Positions 25,974 to 35,018 of a stretch of DNA of 63,969 bases are shown here, in pieces. Within the stretch, counting starts at the first letter, position 1, and each line of letters begins with the position of its first letter. The translations under genes and the position numbers were made by a program. The notes below the pieces were generated by a model. The model was given only the letters and a program-made list of their open reading frames with translations, did no database searches and was not told the DNA's origin. This DNA comes from an uncultured Prevotellaceae bacterium (GTDB lineage Bacteria; Bacteroidota; Bacteroidia; Bacteroidales; Bacteroidaceae), in the NCBI GenBank assembly GCA_946188345.1, contig CAMHUI010000011.1, positions 1 to 63,969 on the forward strand, read 5' to 3'.

Positions 25974-27526
25974 AAAAAATTACACTTTTACTTTTGTCCT
26001 TGGCACTGTTCTTCCAAGGATGTGAGAAAACCAGTCAGACGACCTCGCGGGGCGACGTCTTTGTTGAACCTGCCAAAGAGATTCCCGTCGTGGGCAGACC
26101 CGACGTGCTCGTCGTGGGCGGTGGACCTTCTGGCATCGGAGCCGCCATCGCCGCAGCACGCATGGGAGCTAAGACCATGCTCGTTGAGCAATACGGATTC
26201 GTTGGCGGCAACCTCACCGTCGCACAGATTAACCCGATGTTCACGTTCCACGACATCAAAGGGCGACAGCTGGTGAAGGGCATTGCCGAGGAGTTTGTCG
26301 ACAGGATGGTGGAGGGGGGCTTTTCCGAAGGGCACATGACCGACCTGACCTTCGACAACGCCTCCATGACGCCGCTCGACCCAGAGGGCTCCAAGGTGGT
26401 CCTGATGGACATGCTTGAAGAGGCTGGCGTGGAGATGCTGCTCCACACGATGTGTGTCGACGTGGCTGCCAAGGACAGAATGGTGGAGGCCGTCATCATT
26501 GAGAATAAGTCGGGACGAGCTGCCATCATGCCTAAGGTGGTCATCGACTGCACCGGTGACGGCGACGTAGCAGCCAAGGCAGGAGCCGACTTCGAGATAG
26601 GCGACGGAAAAGGTATCATGCAACCCGTTTCACTCTTCTTCAGGATTGCCGGTGTAGACACAGCGGCATTGCGCTCATGGATGAAGCGCAACAGAAACCT
26701 GCTCAAGGACAGCCCAACCGACCAAGAGATTGACAGCCAGAAGGGCATTGCCTTCCTTGGACTCAACGACCTCATCAAAGAAGACATCGCCAAGGGAAAA
26801 CTCGACGAAGAGGTGGCCAACAGAATCCTGATGTACGAGCTGCCACACAACCAGTTCGCCATGAACGTCACCCGACTGCAGAAAATCTCGGGCATCGACG
26901 CCAAAGACATGACGAAGGCCGAACTCCGGCTGCATCGACAGGTGGTCGAAGTATTCCGCTTCATGAAAGAACACGTCGGGGGCTTCGAGAACGCCTTCAT
27001 TGCGTCTACCGGCACAACAGTGGGCGTCAGGGAAAGCCGACACATCACGGGCGACTACGTTATAAACGAAACCGACATCCTGGAAGGCCGGGCTTTCGAC
27101 GACGGCATCTCATGCGGCACCTACGCCATCGACATCCATCCCGGACAGGGCAAGATGCAAATCTACACCGGCTCGGGCAAGAAGGTCTACGAGGTGCCTT
27201 ACCGCGCCCTCATCCCCACGAAGCTCGACAACATGCTGGTGGCCGGACGGCCCATCTCGGCCAACCACATGGCTGCTGGATCCATACGCGTCATGGCCAC
27301 CTGCATGGCGATGGGTCAAGGGGCTGGCACTGCAGCCGCCATGGCAGCCAAAGAGGACGGCATGACCAGAAACGTTGACACCAAGGAGCTGCGCAAAATC
27401 CTTGTCATGCAAGGGCAATACCTGCTCAATGAAAATATAGAGGAAACGATAGACCCCGCTCTGGTGCTCGACCGCGAAAAGAGCGACGGCTCAAAGGGAA
27501 GCCACTATAACCCATTTAACAAATAA
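25970..27526 (+). CDS. Lipoprotein FAD-dependent oxidoreductase (FAD_oxidored family)
   Basis: 518 residues. The N-terminus has a lipoprotein signal with lipobox F-F-Q-G-C (Cys18). Then comes an FAD-binding Rossmann motif, V-V-G-G-G-P-S-G-I-G-A-A, followed by M-L-V-E-Q-Y-G-F-V-G-G-N, the signature of the PF12831-type family. D-C-T-G-D-G-D-V-A-A-K-A-G-A and the C-terminal V-A-G-R-P-I-S-A-N-H-M-A complete the fold. It would reduce or oxidise an unknown substrate outside the inner membrane, which is unusual for an FAD enzyme. It overlaps the preceding adhesin-like gene by 4 bases and is followed by a GH51 gene 19 bases later, so a glycan-related role is possible. Confidence 0.82.
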   Translation: MKKITLLLLSLALFFQGCEKTSQTTSRGDVFVEPAKEIPVVGRPDVLVVGGGPSGIGAAIAAARMGAKTMLVEQYGFVGGNLTVAQINPMFTFHDIKGRQLVKGIAEEFVDRMVEGGFSEGHMTDLTFDNASMTPLDPEGSKVVLMDMLEEAGVEMLLHTMCVDVAAKDRMVEAVIIENKSGRAAIMPKVVIDCTGDGDVAAKAGADFEIGDGKGIMQPVSLFFRIAGVDTAALRSWMKRNRNLLKDSPTDQEIDSQKGIAFLGLNDLIKEDIAKGKLDEEVANRILMYELPHNQFAMNVTRLQKISGIDAKDMTKAELRLHRQVVEVFRFMKEHVGGFENAFIASTGTTVGVRESRHITGDYVINETDILEGRAFDDGISCGTYAIDIHPGQGKMQIYTGSGKKVYEVPYRALIPTKLDNMLVAGRPISANHMAAGSIRVMATCMAMGQGAGTAAAMAAKEDGMTRNVDTKELRKILVMQGQYLLNENIEETIDPALVLDREKSDGSKGSHYNPFNK

Positions 27527-27545
27527 CTCACACACTTCACATTAT

Positions 27546-29336
27546 ATGAAAAGACTTCTTTTTGCTGCTATGCTGACGGCCTTGGCCATGACGAAGGTCA
27601 ATGCCCAGGAACCTACATTCAGCCAGAACGTAGTGGAGGGAAAAACAACCGTCACCATTGCCGACATGACGAACAAGGCCCGAATCGATGACATGATATA
27701 CGGGCAGATGCTGGAAGACTGCAACGATGCCGTGGTCTATGGCGGCATCGTGGACAACGACGGCACTGAGAACATGGCTGTGACGGCGATGCTGGAAAGG
27801 CTGCGGATTCCCGTGATGAGATGGCCCGCCGGAACGGCCATCTACGACTACGAATGGACCCGTGGCGTCGGACCGCAGCGAACACCACAGAAGGAACTTA
27901 TCTGGGGAGGAACCGAATACTATACCTTCGGCACCGACGAGTTTATCGCGTGGTGCGACAAGGTGGGCACCGTGCCCTATATCAACATCCCGATGGGCAA
28001 CAACAACGCCTTCGACCACTCCCTGCAACAGGCCTTGAACTGGGTGGAGTATGTCAACGGCAGCGTGGAGACACCGATGGGCGCCTATCGCAGCCGCAAC
28101 GGCCATCAGGAGCCTTACGGCGTGAGCCTCTTCTGCCTGGGCAACGAGAACTATCTGGCCAACCGCTTCCATAAGTCGGAGTCGGCCGACGAATATGCCA
28201 CCCTGCTCCACGACTACGCCAAAGCCGTCAAGGAGGCCTTTCCGCAGACCAGCCTGCTGGGCGTCGGACACACAGGCTCATGGAACAAGACCGTGATGGA
28301 GCGATGCGGAGAATACTTGGACTACCTCACCATGCACTACTATATGACGGCGCAGGTGAAGGACGGCCTGCTGCTATCGCCCGAGCTCACGCTGTTTGCA
28401 CCGGAACTGGTGGAGGCAAACCTTCGGCTCTTTATCGAGGGTCTGAAGGATTACAACACTGCCGCCGGCAGAGCCGAACACCCCATACGGCTCAGCATCG
28501 ACGAATGGAACTGCCGCCACAGCGTCTTCAACGGAACGGGCTATTCCTTCTCCCGCAAGGACGCCCGCCGACTCTACGACGCTGCAGCCATGGCAGGCAT
28601 GCTCAACGTCTTCATCCGCACAAGTCCCCACGTGGGGATGGCTAACTATATCTTCCCCGTCAATGGTCACGGACTGGTGAAGACCGTAGGCAGTCAGGAT
28701 GCCTACCCCTCGGTGTGCTACTATCTGTATCAACTCTACCGCCGCCACATGACCGGCGAGGCCATCGGCGCCAGCGTAACGGGACCGGGCATGAAGGACT
28801 TCAACCTGAGCAGTCTGAAGGTAGAAGGTGACACTGACAGCTCGTTGAAAGGACAAAAGGCCGACCTCTGCTTCGTAGACTGCGCAGCAACGCTGAACTA
28901 CGACGGCATGCTGGCCGTCGCCATCGTCAACAGGTCGTTCAGCGAACCGCAGGAGGTTGTAGTCAACGTTCCCGACGGATTCTCGCTGAAAAAGGCCTAT
29001 ATCGTGACGGGAGAAGACGCATGCGACGAGAACACGGAAGAAGACCGGTCGCTGCTAAGAGCCTCCATGATGAGCCTGACAACGCCAGACCTGGTCCTGG
29101 CTCCCTGCGCCACCGCCATCCTGCTGTTTGAAGACACCTCGACGCTCATAGACGCCATCGGGAAAGGCTGGCATGATGCTGCCGACGGCAGCGACGGACT
29201 GACAGGCGAAAGGAAGCTGTACACGCTGGCCGGCTCTGCGATAAACAGCACGTCGAGGCCATCGCAAGGCATCTATGTGATGAAATCAGACAAGAAAGGC
29301 CGCAAGGTGGCAGCCAAGAGCGAACGGGCCTTTTAA
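27546..29336 (+). CDS. Secreted alpha-L-arabinofuranosidase (GH51-like)
   Basis: A signal peptide (to ~20, V-N-A-Q) precedes a TIM-barrel of the GH51 type. R-W-P-A-G-T-A-I-Y-D-Y-E-W-T-R-G-V-G-P is the family's N-terminal signature, the acid/base Glu is E201 in L-G-N-E-N-Y, and the nucleophile is E320 in I-D-E-W-N. A C-terminal beta-sandwich follows, and the end (L-Y-T-L-A-G ... Q-G-I-Y-V-M) is a variant of the shared tail. It would release arabinofuranose from arabinan or arabinoxylan in the periplasm or at the surface. The gene is close behind the FAD lipoprotein and ahead of a regulator by 38 bases. Confidence 0.88.
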   Translation: MKRLLFAAMLTALAMTKVNAQEPTFSQNVVEGKTTVTIADMTNKARIDDMIYGQMLEDCNDAVVYGGIVDNDGTENMAVTAMLERLRIPVMRWPAGTAIYDYEWTRGVGPQRTPQKELIWGGTEYYTFGTDEFIAWCDKVGTVPYINIPMGNNNAFDHSLQQALNWVEYVNGSVETPMGAYRSRNGHQEPYGVSLFCLGNENYLANRFHKSESADEYATLLHDYAKAVKEAFPQTSLLGVGHTGSWNKTVMERCGEYLDYLTMHYYMTAQVKDGLLLSPELTLFAPELVEANLRLFIEGLKDYNTAAGRAEHPIRLSIDEWNCRHSVFNGTGYSFSRKDARRLYDAAAMAGMLNVFIRTSPHVGMANYIFPVNGHGLVKTVGSQDAYPSVCYYLYQLYRRHMTGEAIGASVTGPGMKDFNLSSLKVEGDTDSSLKGQKADLCFVDCAATLNYDGMLAVAIVNRSFSEPQEVVVNVPDGFSLKKAYIVTGEDACDENTEEDRSLLRASMMSLTTPDLVLAPCATAILLFEDTSTLIDAIGKGWHDAADGSDGLTGERKLYTLAGSAINSTSRPSQGIYVMKSDKKGRKVAAKSERAF

Positions 29337-29374
29337 GCCGGCAAGTCAACTTAAAAGAATTTATTCTACCGACA

Positions 29375-30895
29375 TTGAAAAGAAAAGGTATCATAACACA
29401 GTCTGCACCTCGATGGTCGCGCTCCTTGCTGCTTCGCACAAGGGGACGTGAAAGGGGTGAGACGGCGAGGAGGCTGGGGCGCCTGCTCACGGGCCTTGCT
29501 GTCGTGGCCGGTGCCGCGACACTCTTCTGGGCTTGCTCCAAGGAGGGTCGTACGCACGGGGAATACAACAACGAAACGCCTTACTTGCAAGTGAATGAAT
29601 ACCTGAACGAACGGCAGATGAAAGAGGCCTTGCTGTATGCAGGCAACCTGGACGACGGACCGGACAAAAAGCTTCTGAGGACTTGGATTACGCTCTTCGA
29701 CTTGGACTCTGCTGAGGTTTGCTCGAATGTCAAGGCTGCTTGCGCTGACAAACATAACAACAGAACGGTTTCGCCGAATCTGGCATACAGACGATACTTT
29801 GTCGCAGCCACCGTCCTGTCGGCTGAGAATGTGAAAGCCTATAGCCAAAGTCTGGAGTTTGTGCAGAAGGCCGCCAATATCTGCAAAAAAGACTCCACCA
29901 TAGGCGACGAAAACGAAATCAGCTACCTTTTGGGCTTTCTATACTCCCGACAAGGACGGGTCATCGAAGGCATTAAGGCATACCAAGAATGTCTGAAGAA
30001 AACAGAAGGCCGGAATAGCGAAACCGAAGTGAAAGCGCACTTGGGAATGGCAACCTTTTACCATCAGTGGGCAAGAAGAAAGGAGGAACTGAACGAAATG
30101 CGAAAGGCCCTCCATGTGGCCAATGCTACCGACAAGATGAACATCTATACCCTGTTCGACTTGGAACGCAGCGCCGGCCGTACCTACGAAGTCAACCACG
30201 ATGCCGACTCCGCCATCTATTACTACAAGCAGGCTTTCGAAATCGCCGTCGTCGAGGATATGACTTTCTACATCGAGACGCTGAAAAAGAGCATCCTTTC
30301 CCTGCAGAGTGAGAACAGAGGAGCTACTTCTCACGCAAACCTGACCGACGGACTCGAGTCTGACAAGGAACTCCGAAAAATCATCAATTCCAAGATGAAA
30401 GAGCAGAAAACGGTTACCGACAACCTGAACATCAACCTGCAGCATGAGGCAAAACAAAACAAGCTGCTGCTCATGACGTCGCTGCTCCTCTTGGTTGCCA
30501 TCATCGCTGTGGTCGTATACTTCGAGCGGAACGCACGACGCCACAAGGAAAGAGTCTTGAAGTCGGAATCAAGAATCAAGGAGATAGAGGTAGTCCTGGA
30601 GATGCAGTCGCTTGACGTATGGCAGGCCGAACGCGACAGCGAACGGTTCATGAACCACTTCAATGCGAAATATCCAAACTTCATCCCTGCCCTGCTGCAG
30701 AGAAACAGCGACATCACCAAAAACGACCAACTGCTGTGCGCACTCCTTGCCCTCGGAGAAAGCGGCACCGCCATCCAGGATATACGCCACATCTCAAAGG
30801 AAAGCTTCTGGGCTGCACGATACCGCATCAGAACCAAACTCGGACTGACACACAACGACAAACTCGAAGACTACCTGACGCAACTGCTGAAATGA
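29375..30895 (+). CDS. TPR - transmembrane - HTH regulator, TTG start
   Basis: 506 residues: an N-terminal export segment ending in a possible lipobox (L-F-W-A-C54), a TPR-rich region (~75-330), one membrane helix near 360-382 (L-L-L-M-T-S-L-L-L-L-V-A), a short coiled coil, and a C-terminal helix-turn-helix (~455-506; A-I-Q-D-I-R-H-I-S-K-E-S-F-W-A-A-R-Y). The layout implies a sensor outside and DNA binding inside. No ATG lies upstream of the hydrophobic segment, so TTG at 29375 is the likely start. The N-terminal 35 residues are very Arg rich. It follows the GH51 gene closely and may regulate the 20-29 kb cluster. Homologous layout: the gene at 40427. Confidence 0.75.
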   Translation: MKRKGIITQSAPRWSRSLLLRTRGRERGETARRLGRLLTGLAVVAGAATLFWACSKEGRTHGEYNNETPYLQVNEYLNERQMKEALLYAGNLDDGPDKKLLRTWITLFDLDSAEVCSNVKAACADKHNNRTVSPNLAYRRYFVAATVLSAENVKAYSQSLEFVQKAANICKKDSTIGDENEISYLLGFLYSRQGRVIEGIKAYQECLKKTEGRNSETEVKAHLGMATFYHQWARRKEELNEMRKALHVANATDKMNIYTLFDLERSAGRTYEVNHDADSAIYYYKQAFEIAVVEDMTFYIETLKKSILSLQSENRGATSHANLTDGLESDKELRKIINSKMKEQKTVTDNLNINLQHEAKQNKLLLMTSLLLLVAIIAVVVYFERNARRHKERVLKSESRIKEIEVVLEMQSLDVWQAERDSERFMNHFNAKYPNFIPALLQRNSDITKNDQLLCALLALGESGTAIQDIRHISKESFWAARYRIRTKLGLTHNDKLEDYLTQLLK

Positions 30896-30965
30896 ATGTC
30901 ATATCCCCATGGGAAGTGAAAAACGCCACTATTCCAAGCCACCTTTGATAGCCCTGTGCAGATGA

Positions 30966-31066
30966 TTGATAATCAACGTGAAAGTAAAATCGGCGATTTT
31001 ACTCATCAAAATCGGCGATTTTGGTCACCAATTTCGGCGATTTTACTCTTCAAAATCGCCGATTTT
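30966..31066. repeat. 22-base-period palindrome array (array 3)
   Basis: Four units of the form AAAATCGGCGATTTT start at 30986, 31008, 31030 and 31052, exactly 22 bases apart. The third has AATTTCGGCGATTTT, and the fourth AAAATCGCCGATTTT, which is the same palindrome with the central base changed. A fifth palindrome of unrelated sequence, TTGATAATCAA (30966-30976), is centred exactly 22 bases before the first. The 7-base spacers differ from one another. Confidence 0.9.
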
Positions 31067-31177
31067 ACTTTCTGATAGCTTACGAATCTCTGACAATAGC
31101 GGCAAAAAGCTATGACTGATGCCCGAAAAAGTTGGATTAAATAATTATAAAAACATACGCATATCAATAAAAATCAT

Positions 31178-31185
31178 TACCTTTG
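31178..31185 (+). promoter_or_regulatory. dapB -7 box
   Basis: TACCTTTG followed by CA, 22 bases before the dapB ATG. No clear -33 element was seen. Confidence 0.6.
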
Positions 31186-31207
31186 CACGAAATTAAAGCA
31201 AAGGATT

Positions 31208-31924
31208 ATGAAGATTGCATTGATAGGTTATGGCAAGATGGGGCACATGATTGAAGACATAGCCCGCAGCCGTGGCCACGAAATCGTAAGCATCATCGAC
31301 GTCAACAACCAGCAAGACTTCGACAGCGACGCCTTCGCCTCGGCCGACGTGGCCATCGAGTTCACCTCGCCCACCGCTGCCTACGGCAACTACCTGAAGG
31401 CCTTTGCCAAAGGTGTGAAAGTGGTAAGCGGGTCAACAGGCTGGATGAAAGACCACGGAGACGACATTAGCCGGCTCTGCAACGAAGAAGGAAAGACGCT
31501 CTTCTGGGCCTCCAACTTCTCAGTAGGCGTGGCCATCTTCTCAGCCGTAAACCGCTATCTGGCAACACTGATGAACCAGTTCCCGCAGTACGACGTCGAG
31601 ATGGAAGAAACCCACCACGTGCACAAACTCGACCATCCCTCAGGCACTGCCATCACCCTGGCCGAGGACATCGTAGAGCACATCGACCGCAAGACAGCCT
31701 GGGCCGAAGAAACCACCGACCCCGCCCTGCTCCGCATCGACCACATCCGCCGCGGAGAGGTACCAGGCATACACACCATCCGCTACGACTCCGATGCCGA
31801 CATCATTACCATCAGCCACAGCGCACACAGCCGCAGGGGATTCGCGCTCGGTGCGGTGCTCGCCGCGGAATACACGCTTAACCACAGCGGACTGCTCACC
31901 ATCAGCGACATGTTTAAATTCTAA
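31208..31924 (+). CDS. dapB: 4-hydroxy-tetrahydrodipicolinate reductase
   Basis: This 238-residue enzyme of lysine and diaminopimelate synthesis reduces 4-hydroxy-tetrahydrodipicolinate with NAD(P)H. It has the N-terminal I-G-Y-G-K-M-G-H nucleotide-binding loop, V-V-S-G-S-T-G-W, A-S-N-F-S-V-G-V, and the active-site block E-T-H-H-V-H-K-L-D-H-P-S-G-T-A. It is at the short end for the family, as is common in Bacteroidetes. It opens a rightward operon that continues with a WG-repeat protein, lepB and wbqC. Confidence 0.93.
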   Translation: MKIALIGYGKMGHMIEDIARSRGHEIVSIIDVNNQQDFDSDAFASADVAIEFTSPTAAYGNYLKAFAKGVKVVSGSTGWMKDHGDDISRLCNEEGKTLFWASNFSVGVAIFSAVNRYLATLMNQFPQYDVEMEETHHVHKLDHPSGTAITLAEDIVEHIDRKTAWAEETTDPALLRIDHIRRGEVPGIHTIRYDSDADIITISHSAHSRRGFALGAVLAAEYTLNHSGLLTISDMFKF

Positions 31925-31952
31925 GTATTCACCCCTAAACCCCACAACCCCT

Positions 31953-33470
31953 ATGAAACATGCCCTTCTCGCCCTTGCACTCGTCTTCTCCATAACGTCG
32001 CAAGCACAAATCCTCAAGAAAATCGGAGAAGCAGCCAAGAACACAGCCAAACAAGGTGTGGAAACGCTCAAACAGAACACCAAGGAAGGCATCACCAACG
32101 CCGCCGAACTGCTGGTAGGCACTAAACACGGCCAAGACACAGGTAAGACCAAATCACGGCAAACCGACATCAGCGTAGAAGCCACCTCGCAAATCAAAGA
32201 GGCAGCAACAGGCGATGACCATGCCGCCGATGGCCTGCGCTGGGGCGACTATCCCACTGTAGAAGTAGACTTCGACGACTTCGAGTGGGCCAAGGTGACT
32301 GATGTCTACGATGACATCTTTGCCATACAGAAATATGACAGCAAAGGCACCATCTGGAATTTCTATAATGTCGAGACCGCCAAGGCCGTGTCGACCAGAG
32401 GATGGCGCACACAAGACACGCCGCGATTCGACAACGGCATCTGTGCCGTCTGCGACACCGCACCCGCCAAGGGCAGCCCGGCCAACAACCCGAAATACCA
32501 ATGGTATATCCTCCGAAAGACAGGCGAGACGACAGCCCTCGACCCTACCATCACAGCCGTCGGCAACTTCTGCGACGGGCTGGCTGTCGCCAAAGCCAAC
32601 GGCAAGATGTTCTTCATCAACGACAAGGGAAAAGCAGTTCTCCCCGACGTGAACCCCAACAGCTTCATCACCTATCCGCTCAAAGACGCACGACGGCTGT
32701 TCCTTGGAGGCTTTCAGAAATTCGGCTACCTCGACGCCGATGGGCGCGTCGTCATCGAGCCACAGTACAAATATGCCCGGGACTTCAGCAGCAACCACGC
32801 CATCGTGCGTAATGCAAGCGGAAAGAACGTCATCATCGACCCCACGGGCCGGGAGGTCAGCGAGATTCCATCGCAGTATATGTCGTTCACGGGAACAACG
32901 ATTACCGACTTTGTCTGCGGCGGTGCCGTGGCACGCAACAACGAGACCGAACGCTACGACATCATCACACCTACCATGGAGGTTCGCAACAGTTTCGATA
33001 AAGCCACGGCATTCTACAACACCCTCAACATTGACGAAGCCAACGCCCTCGTCATGAACAACGACTGGAAGCACCCAAAACTATGCACCCCCAACGGACG
33101 TACATCCGACAGCAGCATCTTCATCACAATCCAGGGAAACAATGGCGAAGAAGCATACCTGCAGCCGGAACCCAATGGCGAACCTGACAACCCACTGGCC
33201 GCCGACCTGCTCGACCGCAGCTACTGGAACAACACCGGCCTGCGGCTGGCAAACGTCTATCTGGTCAATACGACAGGAGCACTCTTCAACAGCCAGGGAA
33301 AAACGCTATGGAAGTATGACAATGAACACATCAAACCCGAAGACTTCTCGCCGGCCGGCTATGCCAAAGGCATCGTCATGGAAGCAAAGAGTGCGGCCAC
33401 GGAAGAACACTTTGTCTTCTTTGACACACTGGGAAACATCAAACTCGAAGTCGTAGCCAAGACCAATTAA
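31953..33470 (+). CDS. Secreted WG-repeat protein
   Basis: 505 residues with a signal peptide (to ~19, T-S-Q-A-Q). A short amphipathic helix with K-K-I-G-E-A-A-K-N-T-A-K follows, and then WG/KWG-type repeats in the middle (F-G-Y-L-D-A-D-G-R-V-V-I-E-P-Q-Y-K-Y-A-R-D-F, and F-I-N-D-K-G-K-A-V-L). The start at 31953 is the first ATG after dapB and gives a proper signal peptide. Repeats of this kind usually form a beta-propeller-like scaffold of unknown ligand. It lies 28 bases after dapB and 33 before lepB, so it may be cotranscribed with essential genes. Confidence 0.78.
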   Translation: MKHALLALALVFSITSQAQILKKIGEAAKNTAKQGVETLKQNTKEGITNAAELLVGTKHGQDTGKTKSRQTDISVEATSQIKEAATGDDHAADGLRWGDYPTVEVDFDDFEWAKVTDVYDDIFAIQKYDSKGTIWNFYNVETAKAVSTRGWRTQDTPRFDNGICAVCDTAPAKGSPANNPKYQWYILRKTGETTALDPTITAVGNFCDGLAVAKANGKMFFINDKGKAVLPDVNPNSFITYPLKDARRLFLGGFQKFGYLDADGRVVIEPQYKYARDFSSNHAIVRNASGKNVIIDPTGREVSEIPSQYMSFTGTTITDFVCGGAVARNNETERYDIITPTMEVRNSFDKATAFYNTLNIDEANALVMNNDWKHPKLCTPNGRTSDSSIFITIQGNNGEEAYLQPEPNGEPDNPLAADLLDRSYWNNTGLRLANVYLVNTTGALFNSQGKTLWKYDNEHIKPEDFSPAGYAKGIVMEAKSAATEEHFVFFDTLGNIKLEVVAKTN

Positions 33471-33503
33471 TAAATCAGAAGAATAAGATAATAACAAACC
33501 ACT

Positions 33504-35018
33504 ATGGCAACAAAGAAATACAAGAAAGAAAAGAAAGAAGTAAACATGAAACTGCAATGGGCGAAGTTCATCGTCGTCCTTGCACTCTACCTGTTGTTCC
33601 TCTACTGGGTGAAGTCGTGGCTCGGACTCATTGTCGTGCCCTTCATCTTCGATGCCTACATCACGAAGAAAATCAATTGGCAGTGGTGGAAAGACGCCGA
33701 GAAGCCCGTCCGAGCCGTCATGTCGTGGGTCGATGCCATCGTCTTCGCGCTCGTAGCCGTCTACTTCATCAACCAGTTCTTCTTCCAAAACTACGTCATC
33801 CCCTCATCATCACTTGAGAAGTCGCTGCTGACAGGCGACTACCTCTTCGTGTCGAAGGTTTCCTACGGCCCGCGCATCCCGCAGACACCGCTGACCATGC
33901 CCCTGACACAGCACACCATGCCGCTCATCGGCACCAAGTCGTATCTGGAATGGCCCCACTGGGACTATCGCCGCGTGAAAGGACTCGGACAGGTGCAGCT
34001 CAACGACATCGTCGTATTCAACTATCCTGCCGGTGACACCATCTGCACGGAGCCAGTCTATCAGACCTACTTCTACGACCTCTGCTACGGCAAGGGCCGC
34101 GAAATCTACGAGACCAACTACCCCAACCCCGTCGACCCCGCCAACCTCAACCACCAGCAGCAGCGCGACTACTTCGACTTCATCTATGCCATCGGCAGAA
34201 ACTACCTGAAGAACAACCCCCACGAATACGGCGACATCGATGCCCGGCCCACCGACCGACGAGAGAATTACGTGAAGCGCTGCGTCGGATTGCCAGGACA
34301 GACCCTCCAGATCAAAGACCGGATCATCTACCTCGACGGACAGCCCAACAAGGAGCCCGACAACGTGCAGTATCGCTATGAAGTACTCTTCCACGAAGGC
34401 GCACAGCTCAACGACGACCTGCTCAAAGACCTCGCCATAACCCGCGAAGACCTCGACGTCTCGCTCGGCGAATGGAGCTCGTTGAAAGACTACGGCTACC
34501 TCATTCCCTACAACCGCCACGTCGTCATGCCACTCACACACCGAGCAGCCAAAGCCCTTGAAGAACGCAGAGACCTGGTCGACACCATCGCCATCGTCAA
34601 AGGCTTCGGACAAGAACAAGACCTCTACCCCCGCAATATGGTAACAGGATGGACCTGCGACAACTATGGCCCCATCTGGATTCCCAAGAAAGGCGAATCC
34701 ATCGACCTCAACATCGACAATATCGCCATCTACGAGCGACCCATCCGCGTCTACGAAGGCAACGAACTCGAGGTGAAGAACGAACAAATATACATCAACG
34801 GCCAGTTGGCCAAAAGCTACACCTTCAAGATGGACTACTACTGGATGCAGGGCGACAACCGTCACAACTCTGCCGACTCACGCTACTGGGGGTTCGTACC
34901 CGAAGACCACATCGTGGGCAAGCCCATCTTCATCTGGTGGTCGTCAGACCCCGACCGAAGCGGATTCAAAGGAATCCGTTGGAACCGACTCGGACGCATG
35001 GTCGACAACATCAAGTAA
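33504..35018 (+). CDS. lepB: Signal peptidase I, large-insert Bacteroidetes type
   Basis: This 504-residue protein has N-terminal membrane helices (~18-48 and ~72-92) and the catalytic Ser in I-P-S-S-S-L (S103 by alignment with the usual I-P-S-G-S-M), the general-base Lys in E-N-Y-V-K-R-C-V-G-L-P-G-Q, and the C-terminal G-D-N-R-H-N-S-A-D-S-R-Y-W-G block. Insertions between these make it almost twice the length of the E. coli enzyme, as is usual in Bacteroidales. It cleaves signal peptides at the inner membrane. Gly-Met of the canonical motif is replaced by Ser-Leu. Confidence 0.92.
   Translation: MATKKYKKEKKEVNMKLQWAKFIVVLALYLLFLYWVKSWLGLIVVPFIFDAYITKKINWQWWKDAEKPVRAVMSWVDAIVFALVAVYFINQFFFQNYVIPSSSLEKSLLTGDYLFVSKVSYGPRIPQTPLTMPLTQHTMPLIGTKSYLEWPHWDYRRVKGLGQVQLNDIVVFNYPAGDTICTEPVYQTYFYDLCYGKGREIYETNYPNPVDPANLNHQQQRDYFDFIYAIGRNYLKNNPHEYGDIDARPTDRRENYVKRCVGLPGQTLQIKDRIIYLDGQPNKEPDNVQYRYEVLFHEGAQLNDDLLKDLAITREDLDVSLGEWSSLKDYGYLIPYNRHVVMPLTHRAAKALEERRDLVDTIAIVKGFGQEQDLYPRNMVTGWTCDNYGPIWIPKKGESIDLNIDNIAIYERPIRVYEGNELEVKNEQIYINGQLAKSYTFKMDYYWMQGDNRHNSADSRYWGFVPEDHIVGKPIFIWWSSDPDRSGFKGIRWNRLGRMVDNIK

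Larger units (their letters stand above)
30896..31207. other. Intergenic region before dapB
   Basis: This 312-base gap holds the 22-base-period array at 30966-31066 and the dapB -7 box TACCTTTG at 31178-31185, 22 bases before the ATG. No gene is seen in the rest. Confidence 0.65.

Noticed and set aside
30966..31066. CRISPR array
   Set aside because: The units are palindromes of ~15 bases with 7-base spacers, far too short for CRISPR spacers, and no cas gene is present.
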